Made by a program: the position numbers and the translations under genes | Shown here: piece after piece, positions 16,494 through 26,011 of the stretch | Position numbering within the stretch: position 1 is the stretch's first letter | Layout of the letters: each line of letters starts with the position of its first letter | DNA from: JAJCYX01 sp965243825 | GTDB lineage: Bacteria > Chloroflexota > Dehalococcoidia > Lucifugimonadales > Lucifugimonadaceae | Reading direction: 5' to 3' | NCBI GenBank assembly: GCA_965243825.1 | Contig: CBDEVT010000001.1 | Span: forward strand, 2,852,001-2,916,000 | DNA: 64,000 bases | The notes under the pieces: generated by a model | What the model was told of the DNA's origin: nothing | Databases searched by the model: none | What the model saw: the letters and a program-made list of their open reading frames with translations, nothing else

Positions 16494-19198
16494 GCTGTCT
16501 CACCGGCAAGTGTAGACTCAACGATGTCCCTGGCCGAAGAGAGCGCCGTTTCCAGCTGGTCAGGCTCTTTACCCCCGGCCTGTGCAACGACAGGACTGCC
16601 ACCACCACCACCGCCCATCTTGCCCGCGATTGCTTTTGCAATGTTTCCTGCGTGCAGACCATCGCCTGTTAGGTCTTTCGTGACCATCACGACGACCATC
16701 GGTCTTTCATCAATCACAGAGCCGAGTACGACGATGCCACTTTTCATCTGATCGCGAATGTGATCAGCCGTTCGCCGTAGCGAATCGACGTTGCTTGCGG
16801 GAACGATCTTTACCTGAGCGTTTATCTGAACACCATCAGACCCATCGAGGGAGAAATCAAACTCCTTCTGGTTAGATCCGTTGCCGGATGATCCGGCGAC
16901 ACTTGCCCGCAACAGCTGCTCCTCGAGTTTCTGAACCTCCCGCCTCGAAGCGGCAAGCTCATCCATCAATGACTGGGTGCGCTGCTGTAGCTCATCCGAA
17001 GGAACCTTGAGCAGGTGGGACATTGTGTCGACAGTGCCGAATCGGTCGTAGATGGCATCCTCTGCGCCTATACCGGTCACGGCAAAGATCCGCCTGACTC
17101 CAGAGCCAATCCCGGCTTCAGAGGTGATTATGAAAGTTCCTATTCCGCCGGTTGACTCCATGTGAGTGCCGCCGCACAACTCATAGCTCCAGGGCGGATC
17201 AATCCGGATTGTGCGCACATCGTTTTCATACGTGTCGCCGAAGAACGCCAACGCGCCCTCTTCGACCGCCTTGCCATATGTCGTCCAATGGACTTCAACG
17301 GGCCGGTTGTTGCGAATCTTCTCGTTGACCCTGTCCTGCACTGCCCTGATCTCTTCAGGTGTCATTGCGGCCATGTGGGTGAAGTCAAAGCGGAGGTGTT
17401 CTGGTGCGACTACGGACCCTGACTGTCGCACGTGCGAGCCAAGGACTTCGCGCAATGCAGCGTGAACGAGATGAGTGGCGGTGTGATTACGCCGAATCTT
17501 CTCCCGCCTCTCGCCATCAACCTCGGCGGTTAGCGCATCACCAGTCTTCACTGTTCCATGCATGACCTTCGAGAAATGCACGTTGATATGGCCGAAAGGG
17601 GCTCTAGTGTCGTTGACTTTGATCTGAACTTCGGGATCGGAGCCGGGACTTCGCAGCCATCCGGTATCACCAATCTGACCACCACGAGCGGCGTAGAACG
17701 GCGTCTCTTCAAGGACTATCTCAACCTCATCACCTTCGGCAGCGCTGTCCAGTAGCTCTCCGTCTTTGATGATGCCTATCACAGTGGAATCGGCTACGAG
17801 TGTGTTGTAGCCAAGGAAAACGGTCTCCTCGATACCCAGCGACTCGTAGATCTTGCGCTCCTCAGTGTTGCCAGCGAATGCTGTACCAGCAGATCGAGCC
17901 TTTTCCCTGCGCTGCTCCATCTCGGCCTCGAACTCGTCCATATCCACCTCGAGGCCGTTTTCCGATGCAACCTCTTGTGTCATTTCGACAGGGAAGCCGT
18001 AGGTGTCATACAGCTGGGCAGCGTCGGCACCGGAGACCGTTATGTCCGCAGAACGCGACATAACGGCATGGAGTCTTTGAGTTCCCTGGTCAAGCGTACG
18101 GGAGAAACTTGCCTCTTCCTTGTCCAGAACCTGTTCGATGAACGAGCCGTTGCTTCTGAGTTCCGGGTACGTGTGACCCATAACTTCGGCAACAACTCTT
18201 CCCACTTCACTTATTGGCCCTTCGACTCCGAGTTCTCTGGCAAAGAGCATTCCTCGCCTGATGACACGACGAAGTACATAACCACGACCGTTATTCCCAG
18301 GAATGACTCCATCGCCAATCAGGAAAGAAGCAGAGCGCGCGTGCTCCGCAACGATGTTGATCGCCTCAGTGGTCCTCTGATCTTCACCCCACTTCTTACC
18401 GCACATCGCTTCGACATGCCGAACAACTGGCTGGAAATGGTCAACCTCGTAAATGCTTCCCGCGCCCTGCAAAATGACCACGATTCGTTCGAGTCCCATT
18501 CCCGTGTCAATGTTCTTGAACGGCAGCGGAGTGTCGTTGCCTTCAAGGTCCCGATTGAACTGGGTAAACACAAGGTTGTAGTACTCAACGAAATCATCGG
18601 TCAGGTTCGGACCCCATGACTTGCGAACTTCAGGGTCTGAGAAGTCCGGCATGGCGTCCATCTCGCCAGTGTAGTAATGGAGCTCGCTTGAAGGCCCGCA
18701 GGCACCCTGGTCTCCGGCAGGTCCCCACCAGTTATCAGCATCTCCGAATCGGTAAATACGGTTCTTGTCGACGCCCTGGTCCAGCCAAAGCTGCTCTGCC
18801 TCGTCATCGTCTGTATAGACCGTGAAGAACAGGCGCTCAGGCTCGAGTTGGAATACGTTCAGCGAAATATCGTGTCCCCACTGAATTGCATCCTTTTTGA
18901 AGTAGTCACCAAATGAGAAATTGCCCAGCATCTCGAACATAGTCAAATGCGTTGCATCGCCTACTTCTTCGATGTCGGTTGTGCGGAAGCTTTTCTGCAC
19001 AGTCGTAATTCGTGGATGTGGTGGCTCAAGCTCTCTCGAGAAGTACGGCTTGAACGGCACCATTCCGGCAGTTGTGAGTAGAAGCGTTGGGTCACCGGAC
19101 GGTATGAGGGAAGCAGATGGCAGCCGCAGATGATCTCTGTCCTGAAAATACTTCAGGAATGCTTCCCGGGCTTCGTCTGCGGTCATGTAGTTCATCAA
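16490..19198 (-). CDS. alaS: Alanyl-tRNA synthetase
   Basis: 902 aa, normal length. Class II catalytic core at the N-terminus (FLKYFQDRDHLRLPSASLIP, then LTTAGMVPFKPYF). The editing domain carries HTATHLVHAAL and CGGTHMESTGGIGTF, and the C-terminal C-Ala domain has a Gly-rich stretch (KMGGGGGGSP). It charges tRNA-Ala and removes mischarged Ser/Gly. It is the first gene of a long minus-strand run (ruvX and aro genes follow with short gaps or overlaps). A 17-bp-spaced promoter lies about 100 bp upstream of the start. Confidence 0.97.
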   Translation of the reverse strand: MMNYMTADEAREAFLKYFQDRDHLRLPSASLIPSGDPTLLLTTAGMVPFKPYFSRELEPPHPRITTVQKSFRTTDIEEVGDATHLTMFEMLGNFSFGDYFKKDAIQWGHDISLNVFQLEPERLFFTVYTDDDEAEQLWLDQGVDKNRIYRFGDADNWWGPAGDQGACGPSSELHYYTGEMDAMPDFSDPEVRKSWGPNLTDDFVEYYNLVFTQFNRDLEGNDTPLPFKNIDTGMGLERIVVILQGAGSIYEVDHFQPVVRHVEAMCGKKWGEDQRTTEAINIVAEHARSASFLIGDGVIPGNNGRGYVLRRVIRRGMLFARELGVEGPISEVGRVVAEVMGHTYPELRSNGSFIEQVLDKEEASFSRTLDQGTQRLHAVMSRSADITVSGADAAQLYDTYGFPVEMTQEVASENGLEVDMDEFEAEMEQRREKARSAGTAFAGNTEERKIYESLGIEETVFLGYNTLVADSTVIGIIKDGELLDSAAEGDEVEIVLEETPFYAARGGQIGDTGWLRSPGSDPEVQIKVNDTRAPFGHINVHFSKVMHGTVKTGDALTAEVDGERREKIRRNHTATHLVHAALREVLGSHVRQSGSVVAPEHLRFDFTHMAAMTPEEIRAVQDRVNEKIRNNRPVEVHWTTYGKAVEEGALAFFGDTYENDVRTIRIDPPWSYELCGGTHMESTGGIGTFIITSEAGIGSGVRRIFAVTGIGAEDAIYDRFGTVDTMSHLLKVPSDELQQRTQSLMDELAASRREVQKLEEQLLRASVAGSSGNGSNQKEFDFSLDGSDGVQINAQVKIVPASNVDSLRRTADHIRDQMKSGIVVLGSVIDERPMVVVMVTKDLTGDGLHAGNIAKAIAGKMGGGGGGSPVVAQAGGKEPDQLETALSSARDIVESTLAGETA

Positions 19199-19300
19199 CG
19201 GTTCCAGTTTGGAAGTTGTCAGTTGCCATTCGTTCTGGCTTAGATTCGCATAGCCCAGCTGGCCATCCCAATGGGATTTCGCTCTGCAGGCCGACCACTA

Positions 19301-19329
19301 AGTCTAAGTTTGGCTTGAACTCGGGTCAA
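19301..19329 (-). promoter_or_regulatory. Promoter for the alaS-ruvX-aro run
   Basis: On the minus strand TTGACC (19324-19329) and TAGACT (19301-19306) are separated by 17 bp. The leader before alaS would be about 95 nt. The -35 overlaps the stop codon of the upstream acetyltransferase gene. Confidence 0.55.
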
Positions 19330-19871
19330 AGGGCGAGGTTGTACCGGACTTCGGGTTTTGATTGTCCGTCAAAATCAATCATTTTCGTCATGTGGTTGTC
19401 CAGACGGCATCCCATCGCCTCGTAGAAACGACGGGCGGGTTGGTTTTCTGAAAGCACCCACAGATCTGCGGTGCGGAAGCCAAGTTTCGAGATTTTAGCG
19501 ACAGTTTCTTGCCAGAGCTTCTTTCCAATTCCCTCTCGCCAGTAACCAGGTGCCACATAGAAACCAAAAATCTCAGCAGCACTGGTAGTTCGGTCATCGT
19601 CCCGGCTGACACCGAAACCGGACCATGCCGCGATTTCCTCGTCAATTGACGCGACGAACGTCATTCCGGATTCTTCATTCAAGATCTGTCGCCAACGCTC
19701 CCTTCTGAGTTCGACCGTGAATGATTCGATCATCTTCTCGGGAAGGATTCCGACGTATGCGGAACGCCAGGCCTCCACCCGAACCACCGCAATCGCCTCC
19801 GCATCCGAGTCGACGGCTTCTCGTACTTCAATACTTTCATATCCGTTCATTGAGCCGCATTGATCCTCCAT
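19326..19871 (-). CDS. GNAT-family N-acetyltransferase
   Basis: 181 aa, a single GNAT domain. The acetyl-CoA motif A is FGFYVAPGYWREGIGKKLWQ, followed by LWVLSENQPARRFYEAMGCR, typical of the RimI/YitI-like type. The substrate (amine, amino acid or protein N-terminus) is unknown. A second in-frame ATG at 19850 begins directly before the domain and is an alternative start. It is upstream of alaS on the same strand but separated by 127 bp containing a promoter, and divergent from the OtsA-like gene. Confidence 0.85.
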   Translation of the reverse strand: MEDQCGSMNGYESIEVREAVDSDAEAIAVVRVEAWRSAYVGILPEKMIESFTVELRRERWRQILNEESGMTFVASIDEEIAAWSGFGVSRDDDRTTSAAEIFGFYVAPGYWREGIGKKLWQETVAKISKLGFRTADLWVLSENQPARRFYEAMGCRLDNHMTKMIDFDGQSKPEVRYNLAL

Positions 19872-19949
19872 ATGCTCTCTCGGCGAGTAAGATAGCGCCG
19901 TACTGCGGCAAACAACCGCAGCAAGTTCGCATCAACACTTGAGCTGCCT

Positions 19950-21452
19950 ATGTCACCTCAAGCGGCCGACCAGCACGGGCCCTCTCTTGATGACCTGTGC
20001 GCCGATCTAGCTGCAAATCGACACGTCATCGTTGCCTCGAACAGGGGGCCGGTGACCTTTACTGCCCGACGCCATGAACCCGCATCGGTCAGTACTTCTG
20101 TAGCGGGATACGCCTCTGCGTTCTCAGGAAAGCTTCCGCTGACTTTTGTGTCAGTCGCTGCGTCACCGGCGGATCGTGAGATTTCAGAACAAACTCCCGA
20201 TGGTCTGATCACCCGAGGCTTGCCGGAAGGTTGGACTGCCCGCATGGTCTCTCCTTCCAGACGTGCATTTCACCGCTACTACAACATCATCTGTAACCCA
20301 CTCCTGTGGTTTCTGCATCATCGTTCCTGGGGATACACCCATACGCCGAATATCGATAGTGAAGCGCATACGGCCTGGGACCGTGGGTTCCTGGCGGTAA
20401 GCAGGATGCTGGCGGAAGAGATCGCAGCTGAAGCTGACAGGGTTCAACGGCCGGTCGCGGTGTTGATCCGTGGCTATCACATGCACCTGCTCGGTGGATT
20501 GGTGCGTGAACTTGTGCCTGACGCGGTCATTCACTATGCACCTGAAGTGCCGTGGCCAGATCCAGGAGATTGGATGATGCTGCCGCCAGCGTGGCGCGAA
20601 TCTGTGTTCAGGAGCCTGGCAGCTTGCGACTCCCTCGGGCTTGCTTCAAACACCGATCTCCGCAATCTAGAGGCCTGTTTAGAGTTGTTCCAGGTTGAGC
20701 AACACCAATCAACCCCAGACACCAGTGCGCCCGAAACACATGTTCAACTTTCGGCAATCGATCAAGAATCACTGTTCAGTGCCGTGGATTCACCCAGAAC
20801 CCGTTTGGCACATGAAAGGCTTGAGGACGGTCGATTCTCCTATGTCACGACTGACCGCGCGGAGCCACACAAGAACATTGTTCGAGCGATACGAGCATTT
20901 GGATCGATGCTTGAACAGAACAAGAACCTAGCTGACGATGTCCGTTATCTGCTCGTCCTTGCTCCACCTCCACCACATCTTGCCCAGTACAGGAGATATG
21001 TGCGTGAGATTGAGCAGGCTGCTGCAGACGTGAATAAGAGACACGGTACTCGAGCTGGCAATCCAGTTCAATTGACTATCGAAAACAATTACCCACTTGC
21101 ACTGGCTGCGATGCAGATCGCCGATGTTCTGATATCCACACCTATCGCTGATGCCAGTTCCTCATCCGTGCTGGCAACTGCGTTGATCAATCGGCGGGAT
21201 AGTACGTTCGTGCTGTCCGAGCAACTGGCAATCACCTCTCGACTAGCAGACTCGGCACTCTGTGTGTCGCCGACAGACATCGAAGCGATGATCTCAGCAT
21301 TTCTGAATGGCTACGAGATGTCTGAAGCAGAGGCAGAACAGAGGTTCAAAGCAGCGGAATCTGTAGCACTGGACTTAACCCAGGAATCCGAGGTAGTTCG
21401 CGTGCTGGAAAGCGTGCTATCGGTCTCAAGACGCCGTTATTCATCGCCCTGA
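19950..21452 (+). CDS. Trehalose-6-phosphate-synthase-like GT20 glycosyltransferase
   Basis: 500 aa, resembling family GT20 (OtsA), which makes trehalose-6-phosphate from UDP-glucose and glucose-6-phosphate. Family-like segments are VIVASNRGPVTF at the start, LIRGYHMHLLGGLVRELVP (the region equivalent to the HDYHL loop), IHYAPEVPWPDPGDW, TTDRAEPHKNIVRAIRAF (normally a sugar-nucleotide-binding RLDYIKG-type region) and SSSSVLATALINR near the C-terminus. Several canonical residues differ, so it is a divergent member and the product may not be trehalose phosphate. No OtsB phosphatase is nearby. The 3' end overlaps the convergent mscS-like gene by 16 bp. Confidence 0.78.
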   Translation: MSPQAADQHGPSLDDLCADLAANRHVIVASNRGPVTFTARRHEPASVSTSVAGYASAFSGKLPLTFVSVAASPADREISEQTPDGLITRGLPEGWTARMVSPSRRAFHRYYNIICNPLLWFLHHRSWGYTHTPNIDSEAHTAWDRGFLAVSRMLAEEIAAEADRVQRPVAVLIRGYHMHLLGGLVRELVPDAVIHYAPEVPWPDPGDWMMLPPAWRESVFRSLAACDSLGLASNTDLRNLEACLELFQVEQHQSTPDTSAPETHVQLSAIDQESLFSAVDSPRTRLAHERLEDGRFSYVTTDRAEPHKNIVRAIRAFGSMLEQNKNLADDVRYLLVLAPPPPHLAQYRRYVREIEQAAADVNKRHGTRAGNPVQLTIENNYPLALAAMQIADVLISTPIADASSSSVLATALINRRDSTFVLSEQLAITSRLADSALCVSPTDIEAMISAFLNGYEMSEAEAEQRFKAAESVALDLTQESEVVRVLESVLSVSRRRYSSP

Positions 21453-22870
21453 CCGGGAAGTCGAGTCTCCTGACCCTGCTCCCTGCGGATCTGCTCGCCA
21501 GCGACCTGCGCTGCCAGTGCCATCTCAGCCAGCATCGCTTCTCTTTGTTCGGGGGTGAGTTGACCCGGGTCCACAAAGTCGTCGGGCTCAATCTCCTCTT
21601 CGGAAGCCTTGGGTGACTCGCCTGCCAATCCCTGCCCAGCATCTCCGGACGCCTGCCAGGGCAATTGGGGCTGATCCACTCCCCAGTAGATTGTCTGGTG
21701 TGGGAATGGGATCTCAATTCCCTCTTCATCGAACCGTTGCTTAATTCGAAGTCGGAGCCAGCCGGTCAATTCCCACTGCGTCAAAGGTTTGCAAACACCA
21801 AGCATTCTGATCGTCAACTGGGAGGCATCGAATCCGTTGAGACGTAGCACTTTCGGAGGATCCAGTACCTTCAGGCCCAGTTCAGGGTGGTTTGCGAGTT
21901 CGATGCCAACTTCGTTCAGTACCTTGAACACATCTTCCATGTTCTCTTTGTATGCAACGCCGACATCGAGAACGATTCTTGACCAGTACTTTGTGAAGTT
22001 GCTCGTGGTGGATATCTCGCCGTGTGGAATCGTGTGGACCTTGCCTTCAAGATCCCTGAGAACTGTTCTCCGGAGATTAATCGATTCCACCAACCCGGCG
22101 ATTCCTGCAATCTGCACCACGTCGCCCTGCCGGTACTGGTTTTCGAGCAGAATCAAGGAACCTGTGATCACATCACGAACGAGGTGCTGAGCACCAAATC
22201 CAACAGCAATTCCGGCGATTCCTACTCCGCCCAAAACGGGCCCGATCGGCACGCTGAACTCGGTGAGAACCGTGAACACGACGACCACGACAATCAGCAC
22301 ATTTATTGCCGCAACGAATACCGAACTAAGGGTTTCAGCACGTTTGCGCGATGCTTCGGCGTGATCGGCAGCGTCACGACTGTCCCGAATCACCCGCATC
22401 ATGAGCGGTGGGATGAACCTACCAGTGAGTCTGAATGCGACGGCGCCCAGCACGATGATGACAACAACTCTGACTCCACTGGTGACCAACCAACGCGCTA
22501 TGTCAGCGCCAAGGTTACCCAGGAAGGTCAGTACTGGGTCTACGTCCTGACCAATCACTACGAGAACGCCAATGACAGCCGCAGTGCCGATGATCAGAGC
22601 AGGAACATAGCTTGCGAGCAGGCGGTCGAAACTGCGGACGATCGCACCGTCCCGTTCTGCAGCCTCCTCCGAGCCTTCAACGCTGACCACGGCGGAATGG
22701 AGCTTGCTCTTAACGTATCGCCGAACCAGGTACCAGGCGAGCAACGCTCCGAGCAAGATCAATAATGCCCACACACCGTGGTCGGCCATCCACGCCAGTA
22801 CGGTGTCGTCGGCTGGATTGCCGAAAAGGTCTCGGAGCCAGGACGGCTCTTGTTGTACGTTATCTTCCAC
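21437..22870 (-). CDS. MscS-family mechanosensitive channel
   Basis: 477 aa. Several membrane segments from residue ~28 lead to the pore helix and the MscS beta domain, seen as GPVLGGVGIAGIAVGFGAQH, LENQYRQGDVVQIAGIAGLV, RDLEGKVHTIPHGEI and a C-terminal alpha/beta domain ending IEIPFPHQTIYWG. A charged tail of about 75 residues follows. Such channels release solutes on hypo-osmotic shock. It is convergent with the OtsA-like gene, which may make a compatible solute, so both could serve osmotic adaptation (inference). Confidence 0.92.
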   Translation of the reverse strand: MEDNVQQEPSWLRDLFGNPADDTVLAWMADHGVWALLILLGALLAWYLVRRYVKSKLHSAVVSVEGSEEAAERDGAIVRSFDRLLASYVPALIIGTAAVIGVLVVIGQDVDPVLTFLGNLGADIARWLVTSGVRVVVIIVLGAVAFRLTGRFIPPLMMRVIRDSRDAADHAEASRKRAETLSSVFVAAINVLIVVVVVFTVLTEFSVPIGPVLGGVGIAGIAVGFGAQHLVRDVITGSLILLENQYRQGDVVQIAGIAGLVESINLRRTVLRDLEGKVHTIPHGEISTTSNFTKYWSRIVLDVGVAYKENMEDVFKVLNEVGIELANHPELGLKVLDPPKVLRLNGFDASQLTIRMLGVCKPLTQWELTGWLRLRIKQRFDEEGIEIPFPHQTIYWGVDQPQLPWQASGDAGQGLAGESPKASEEEIEPDDFVDPGQLTPEQREAMLAEMALAAQVAGEQIRREQGQETRLPGQGDE

Positions 22871-22926
22871 GGCGAAAGAGTATATCGCCGCCCCTGAAGA
22901 ACTGGCGTAGTCTGAGCGTCGGGGTT

Positions 22927-23505
22927 TTAGCGGTCGCTATTGCTCTGCCAGAGCGTCACAAAAGAGTTCGGGTCACCCTTGATGAGTTGAGCAACCTCTT
23001 GCTCACGGATCTTACCTTCGGCTGCTCTCTCATCAGAAATCAACCGAAGTAGTTCAGCGTTGAGCCTCTGGATTTGCGAATCGCTCAGCGCTGAACTGAA
23101 AAGATCCTTCATCGCCGCGTTAAGCTGCTCGGGATCGATCGAAAGTAGACCACGGGCGAAGAATAGAACTCCGACGCCACCATTGACTTTCAGCGTGGGG
23201 GCGTTGGCTGCATGGTTCAGATTCTTCACGATACGTTTCATTGACTCGGCTCTTACCAGGGACTCAACTTCCTGAGGTAGCCCAATCATTTCAATCAACC
23301 CAGCGCCCTCTTTGCGAAGAAGTGCGGAGAATCCGGCTTCCACGCTGCGGTGAAACTCGTCAGTGAAGACCTGATCAAACATTAAGACATGGACGGCAGA
23401 TCCATCGGGAAGATCGCTGCGCGTGTCAACGGCAACGAATTCTTTTAGGTGAGGGAATAGGCATAGCGTAATGCTCGCCTCGCGTTTGTTAGTGGACTCA
23501 AACAC
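22927..23505 (-). CDS. Conserved-type hypothetical protein, 192 aa
   Basis: I do not recognise a family. The protein is soluble, without signal peptide or membrane helices. An N-terminal beta-rich half (ITLCLFPHLKEFVAVDTRSD) contains one central hydrophobic strand (VGVLFFARGLLSID) and is followed by a helical, charged C-terminal half (ALSDSQIQRLNAELLRLISDE). The start is a GTG at 23505 with AGAGAGG 12 nt upstream. It sits between the MscS and zinc-ribbon genes on the same strand, with gaps of 56 and 110 bp. Confidence 0.6.
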   Translation of the reverse strand: MFESTNKREASITLCLFPHLKEFVAVDTRSDLPDGSAVHVLMFDQVFTDEFHRSVEAGFSALLRKEGAGLIEMIGLPQEVESLVRAESMKRIVKNLNHAANAPTLKVNGGVGVLFFARGLLSIDPEQLNAAMKDLFSSALSDSQIQRLNAELLRLISDERAAEGKIREQEVAQLIKGDPNSFVTLWQSNSDR

Positions 23506-23615
23506 TGGTCAAGAAGGCCTCTCTGTGAGGTCATGCGCTTTTCTCAGCCGGCACTACCCATGATAGCGTTAAGTCGTATGCGCGATATATGTGGACCTAT
23601 CGTTTGAATAACCGC

Positions 23616-24089
23616 TCAGCGGCCGAAGAGCCCTTTGATCCTATCGATGATTGAAATGGATTCCCCGCGTCTTGTCGCGTGCCAGTCTCTCTGGGCTCCT
23701 GCAGAACGGTTGAGGCCTCGCTTCCGATCTTTCAGGGCATCCTTAATGTGCCGGTCTTCACCATGGTCAAGCCAGTAGCCAGCATCATTCGGGCATGCCT
23801 CGATCTCGAGGTTGTGACCTCGATAGCGAAATCGAGTCATATTCTCGCCGCAATGTGGGCATGGGTGTTCTGTAGATCGCTCGCCATAACGCATCTGGCC
23901 TTTGACCATATCTGGATCAAAAGACTTGTCTTCCACGGCATGCAACGCTTCGTCGGTCAGCCAGGCACCGCTGCATTGCGGGCAACGCATAGATGGCTCA
24001 CCTGAGGTTTTCGATGGTTCAAGAACGGTGGCATCTTCGATGCACCGCAGGTCTTGCGAGGATCTTATTCGTTCAGTCGTCATGTTCAT
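23616..24089 (-). CDS. zf-TFIIB-type zinc-ribbon protein
   Basis: 157 aa. Two zinc-ribbon units: MRCPQCSGAWLTDEAL (about residues 34-49), and HPCPHCGENMTRFRY with EACPNDAGYWLDHGE (about 75-110). This matches the zf-TFIIB (PF13453) pattern of short bacterial zinc proteins of unknown role. An N-terminal region carries an extra Cys (DLRCIEDATVLEP) that may start a first, degenerate ribbon. The C-terminus is basic. Monocistronic by spacing. Confidence 0.8.
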   Translation of the reverse strand: MNMTTERIRSSQDLRCIEDATVLEPSKTSGEPSMRCPQCSGAWLTDEALHAVEDKSFDPDMVKGQMRYGERSTEHPCPHCGENMTRFRYRGHNLEIEACPNDAGYWLDHGEDRHIKDALKDRKRGLNRSAGAQRDWHATRRGESISIIDRIKGLFGR

Positions 24090-24173
24090 TCTCTTCGGAA
24101 CTACGTGCCCCAGACCTGATTTCCGCTGCTAACTATCCAAGCACGACACTCGTCTCAGTTCCAACGGACACTT

Positions 24174-24686
24174 CTACCTGTCATTTTCGAGGGTGTATCG
24201 AAAATCGCAGAATTCCGCGCCCTGCATGATGGTCTGTGAACGTTCTAACTTGATCTTAGGATTAAATCCTGTAGAGAATTCGAAGTCGCGGGTGCAGGAA
24301 AACACATCCCCGAACTCTCCGAAGCCCATCTCTCTGTACATGTCCGCGTACCCACATCGAGTCACATTGAATGAATACGCGGTGGGAGACTTTTCGATCT
24401 CTTCGACATCAAGTGCAGCACCTTTGCGCCAGGGATCTTTGTTGGCAGCAAAGGTCTCCAGATCGTTTTTCCCGAGGAACTCTGCCATTTCGGCGCCTTG
24501 ATCTCGGGCTATCTGGGTGATGACCTCGACAGCCGTCTCGCGCGTGGCCTCTTCTCCGAACCGGGCTTTGAACGCGCTCAGCATAGGCCCAAGAACACCA
24601 GCCTCGATTCGACGCCTCTCGAGCACGCTCATCCCGGGAGCACCACCGACTGGATTCTCCAGGTTCTTATTACTATCGGCCGCCAT
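24174..24686 (-). CDS. L-2-amino-thiazoline-4-carboxylate hydrolase family protein
   Basis: 170 aa, matching the ATC-hydrolase family (PF14196) pattern: a helical N-terminal half and the conserved C-terminal half FNVTRCGYADMYREMG, FSCTRDFEFSTGFNPKI, and ERSQTIMQGAEFCDFRY with paired cysteines. The named family reaction opens the ring of L-2-amino-thiazoline-4-carboxylate toward cysteine, but most homologues are untested. It follows the thiolase gene by 20 bp and is likely co-transcribed, which hints at acyl-thioester or sulfur-compound metabolism rather than the textbook reaction. Confidence 0.8.
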   Translation of the reverse strand: MAADSNKNLENPVGGAPGMSVLERRRIEAGVLGPMLSAFKARFGEEATRETAVEVITQIARDQGAEMAEFLGKNDLETFAANKDPWRKGAALDVEEIEKSPTAYSFNVTRCGYADMYREMGFGEFGDVFSCTRDFEFSTGFNPKIKLERSQTIMQGAEFCDFRYTLENDR

Positions 24687-24706
24687 AGCCTCAACTCCGC
24701 GCTTAC

Positions 24707-25897
24707 CTAAGCTGCTTCCACGCTCATCGCCACCGCTCCGCCGCCACCGTGACAGATCACAGCGAGACCTTTATGCCCGGCAATTCTTCGGAGCCCATAA
24801 AGAAGAGTTACCAGGATGCGAGCTCCACTGGCGCCGATTGGGTGACCCAGTGCGATGGCCCCACCCCGTGTGTTCACTCTTTCGGAGTCCCATTTGAGAG
24901 CATCTCCGTTCGCCAGGACCTGCGCCGCGAATGCCTCGTTGACCTCGATCAAGTCGAATGCGTCGAGTTGATCTCCGGTGCGCTCAAGGAGCTTCATGAC
25001 AGCGATCCTGGGCGCATCGAAGAGCATTCCTGGCTCATTTGCAGCATGAGCGTATCCAGAGATGCGGCCCAACGTGTTGACGCCAGAGACTCCTGCTTTT
25101 CTGTCTGAGACAACGACTGTGGCCGCCGCTCCGTCTGAAATCTGCGAGGCATTCCCCGCAGTCACAGTTTCGCCTGGTGGAAATGCAGGCCGGAGTGCGG
25201 ATAGTTTTTCGAATGTTGAATCGGCACGAGGCCCTTCGTCAGACTCAACGACTTTCACATCACCCCGCTTGCCCGTTATTTCAACGGGAACGATTTCGTC
25301 ATTGAACCAGCCTTCCGCCGTTGAGGACGAAGCCAACCTGTTGCTTCGCTCAGCGAAGCGATCCTGCCGTTCCCTTCCGATACCGTACTTGTCGTTTATC
25401 GCCTCAGCTGAACCGCCCATGTGACGGTTTTCGAATGGACACCAGAGGCCGTCGTGAATCATGGAGTCCTTAAGGTTCGCATCACCTAATCTCTGGCCAG
25501 TACGGCTGTTCATCAGCAGGTGCGGCGCGAGACTCATACTCTCCATTCCACCTGCAGCAACTGCGTCGGCCTCGTCAAGTTGAACTGCCTGAGCAGCAAG
25601 GATTACCGACTGCAGGCCCGAGGCACATGCCTTGTTGATCGTAAGTGCGGATGTCGTATCCGGTATGCCTGCGGCAATCGAGGCCTGTCTCGCCGGTGTC
25701 TGACCGAGTCCAGCGGTGAGCATGTTGCCCATAACGGTGTATTCGATGTCATCGGGAGCAAGACCGGATCGATCGATCGCCGCAGCCAGGGCTTTGGCTC
25801 CAAGTCCAGTTGCGGGCGTAGTTGACAGTCCGCCTCCGAATTTGCCGATGGGCGTCCGCGCAGCACCTGCTATGAAGACGTCTTTTTTCAACGTCAC
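24707..25897 (-). CDS. Acetyl-CoA acetyltransferase (thiolase II)
   Basis: About 396 aa. Thiolase fold with the acyl-accepting Cys91 in INKACASGLQSV, the His of GGAIALGHPIGASGARI, and a C-terminal CHGGGGAVAM where biosynthetic thiolases usually have CIGGGQG; the active Cys and GG remain. It condenses or cleaves acetoacetyl-CoA. The best start is the GTG at 25897 with GGAGAG 8 nt upstream; a TTG at 25921 is also open. The ATC-hydrolase-family gene follows on the same strand. Confidence 0.9.
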   Translation of the reverse strand: MTLKKDVFIAGAARTPIGKFGGGLSTTPATGLGAKALAAAIDRSGLAPDDIEYTVMGNMLTAGLGQTPARQASIAAGIPDTTSALTINKACASGLQSVILAAQAVQLDEADAVAAGGMESMSLAPHLLMNSRTGQRLGDANLKDSMIHDGLWCPFENRHMGGSAEAINDKYGIGRERQDRFAERSNRLASSSTAEGWFNDEIVPVEITGKRGDVKVVESDEGPRADSTFEKLSALRPAFPPGETVTAGNASQISDGAAATVVVSDRKAGVSGVNTLGRISGYAHAANEPGMLFDAPRIAVMKLLERTGDQLDAFDLIEVNEAFAAQVLANGDALKWDSERVNTRGGAIALGHPIGASGARILVTLLYGLRRIAGHKGLAVICHGGGGAVAMSVEAA

Positions 25898-26011
25898 GTC
25901 TAAAGCTCTCCGTTCTACCAACGCACTCAGATGTTTTTGAGTAGCTCGAGTATATGATGCGGGCGAAACGCACCGAGGAACAACCGGTATTGACAGCGGT
26001 GCCTTAACGCT

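Noticed and set aside
17975..18619. Long plus-strand frame opposite alaS
   Set aside because: Antisense shadow of the AlaS catalytic and linker region.
22022..22765. Long plus-strand frame opposite the MscS gene
   Set aside because: Antisense to a clear MscS family gene, with low-complexity, unrelated composition.
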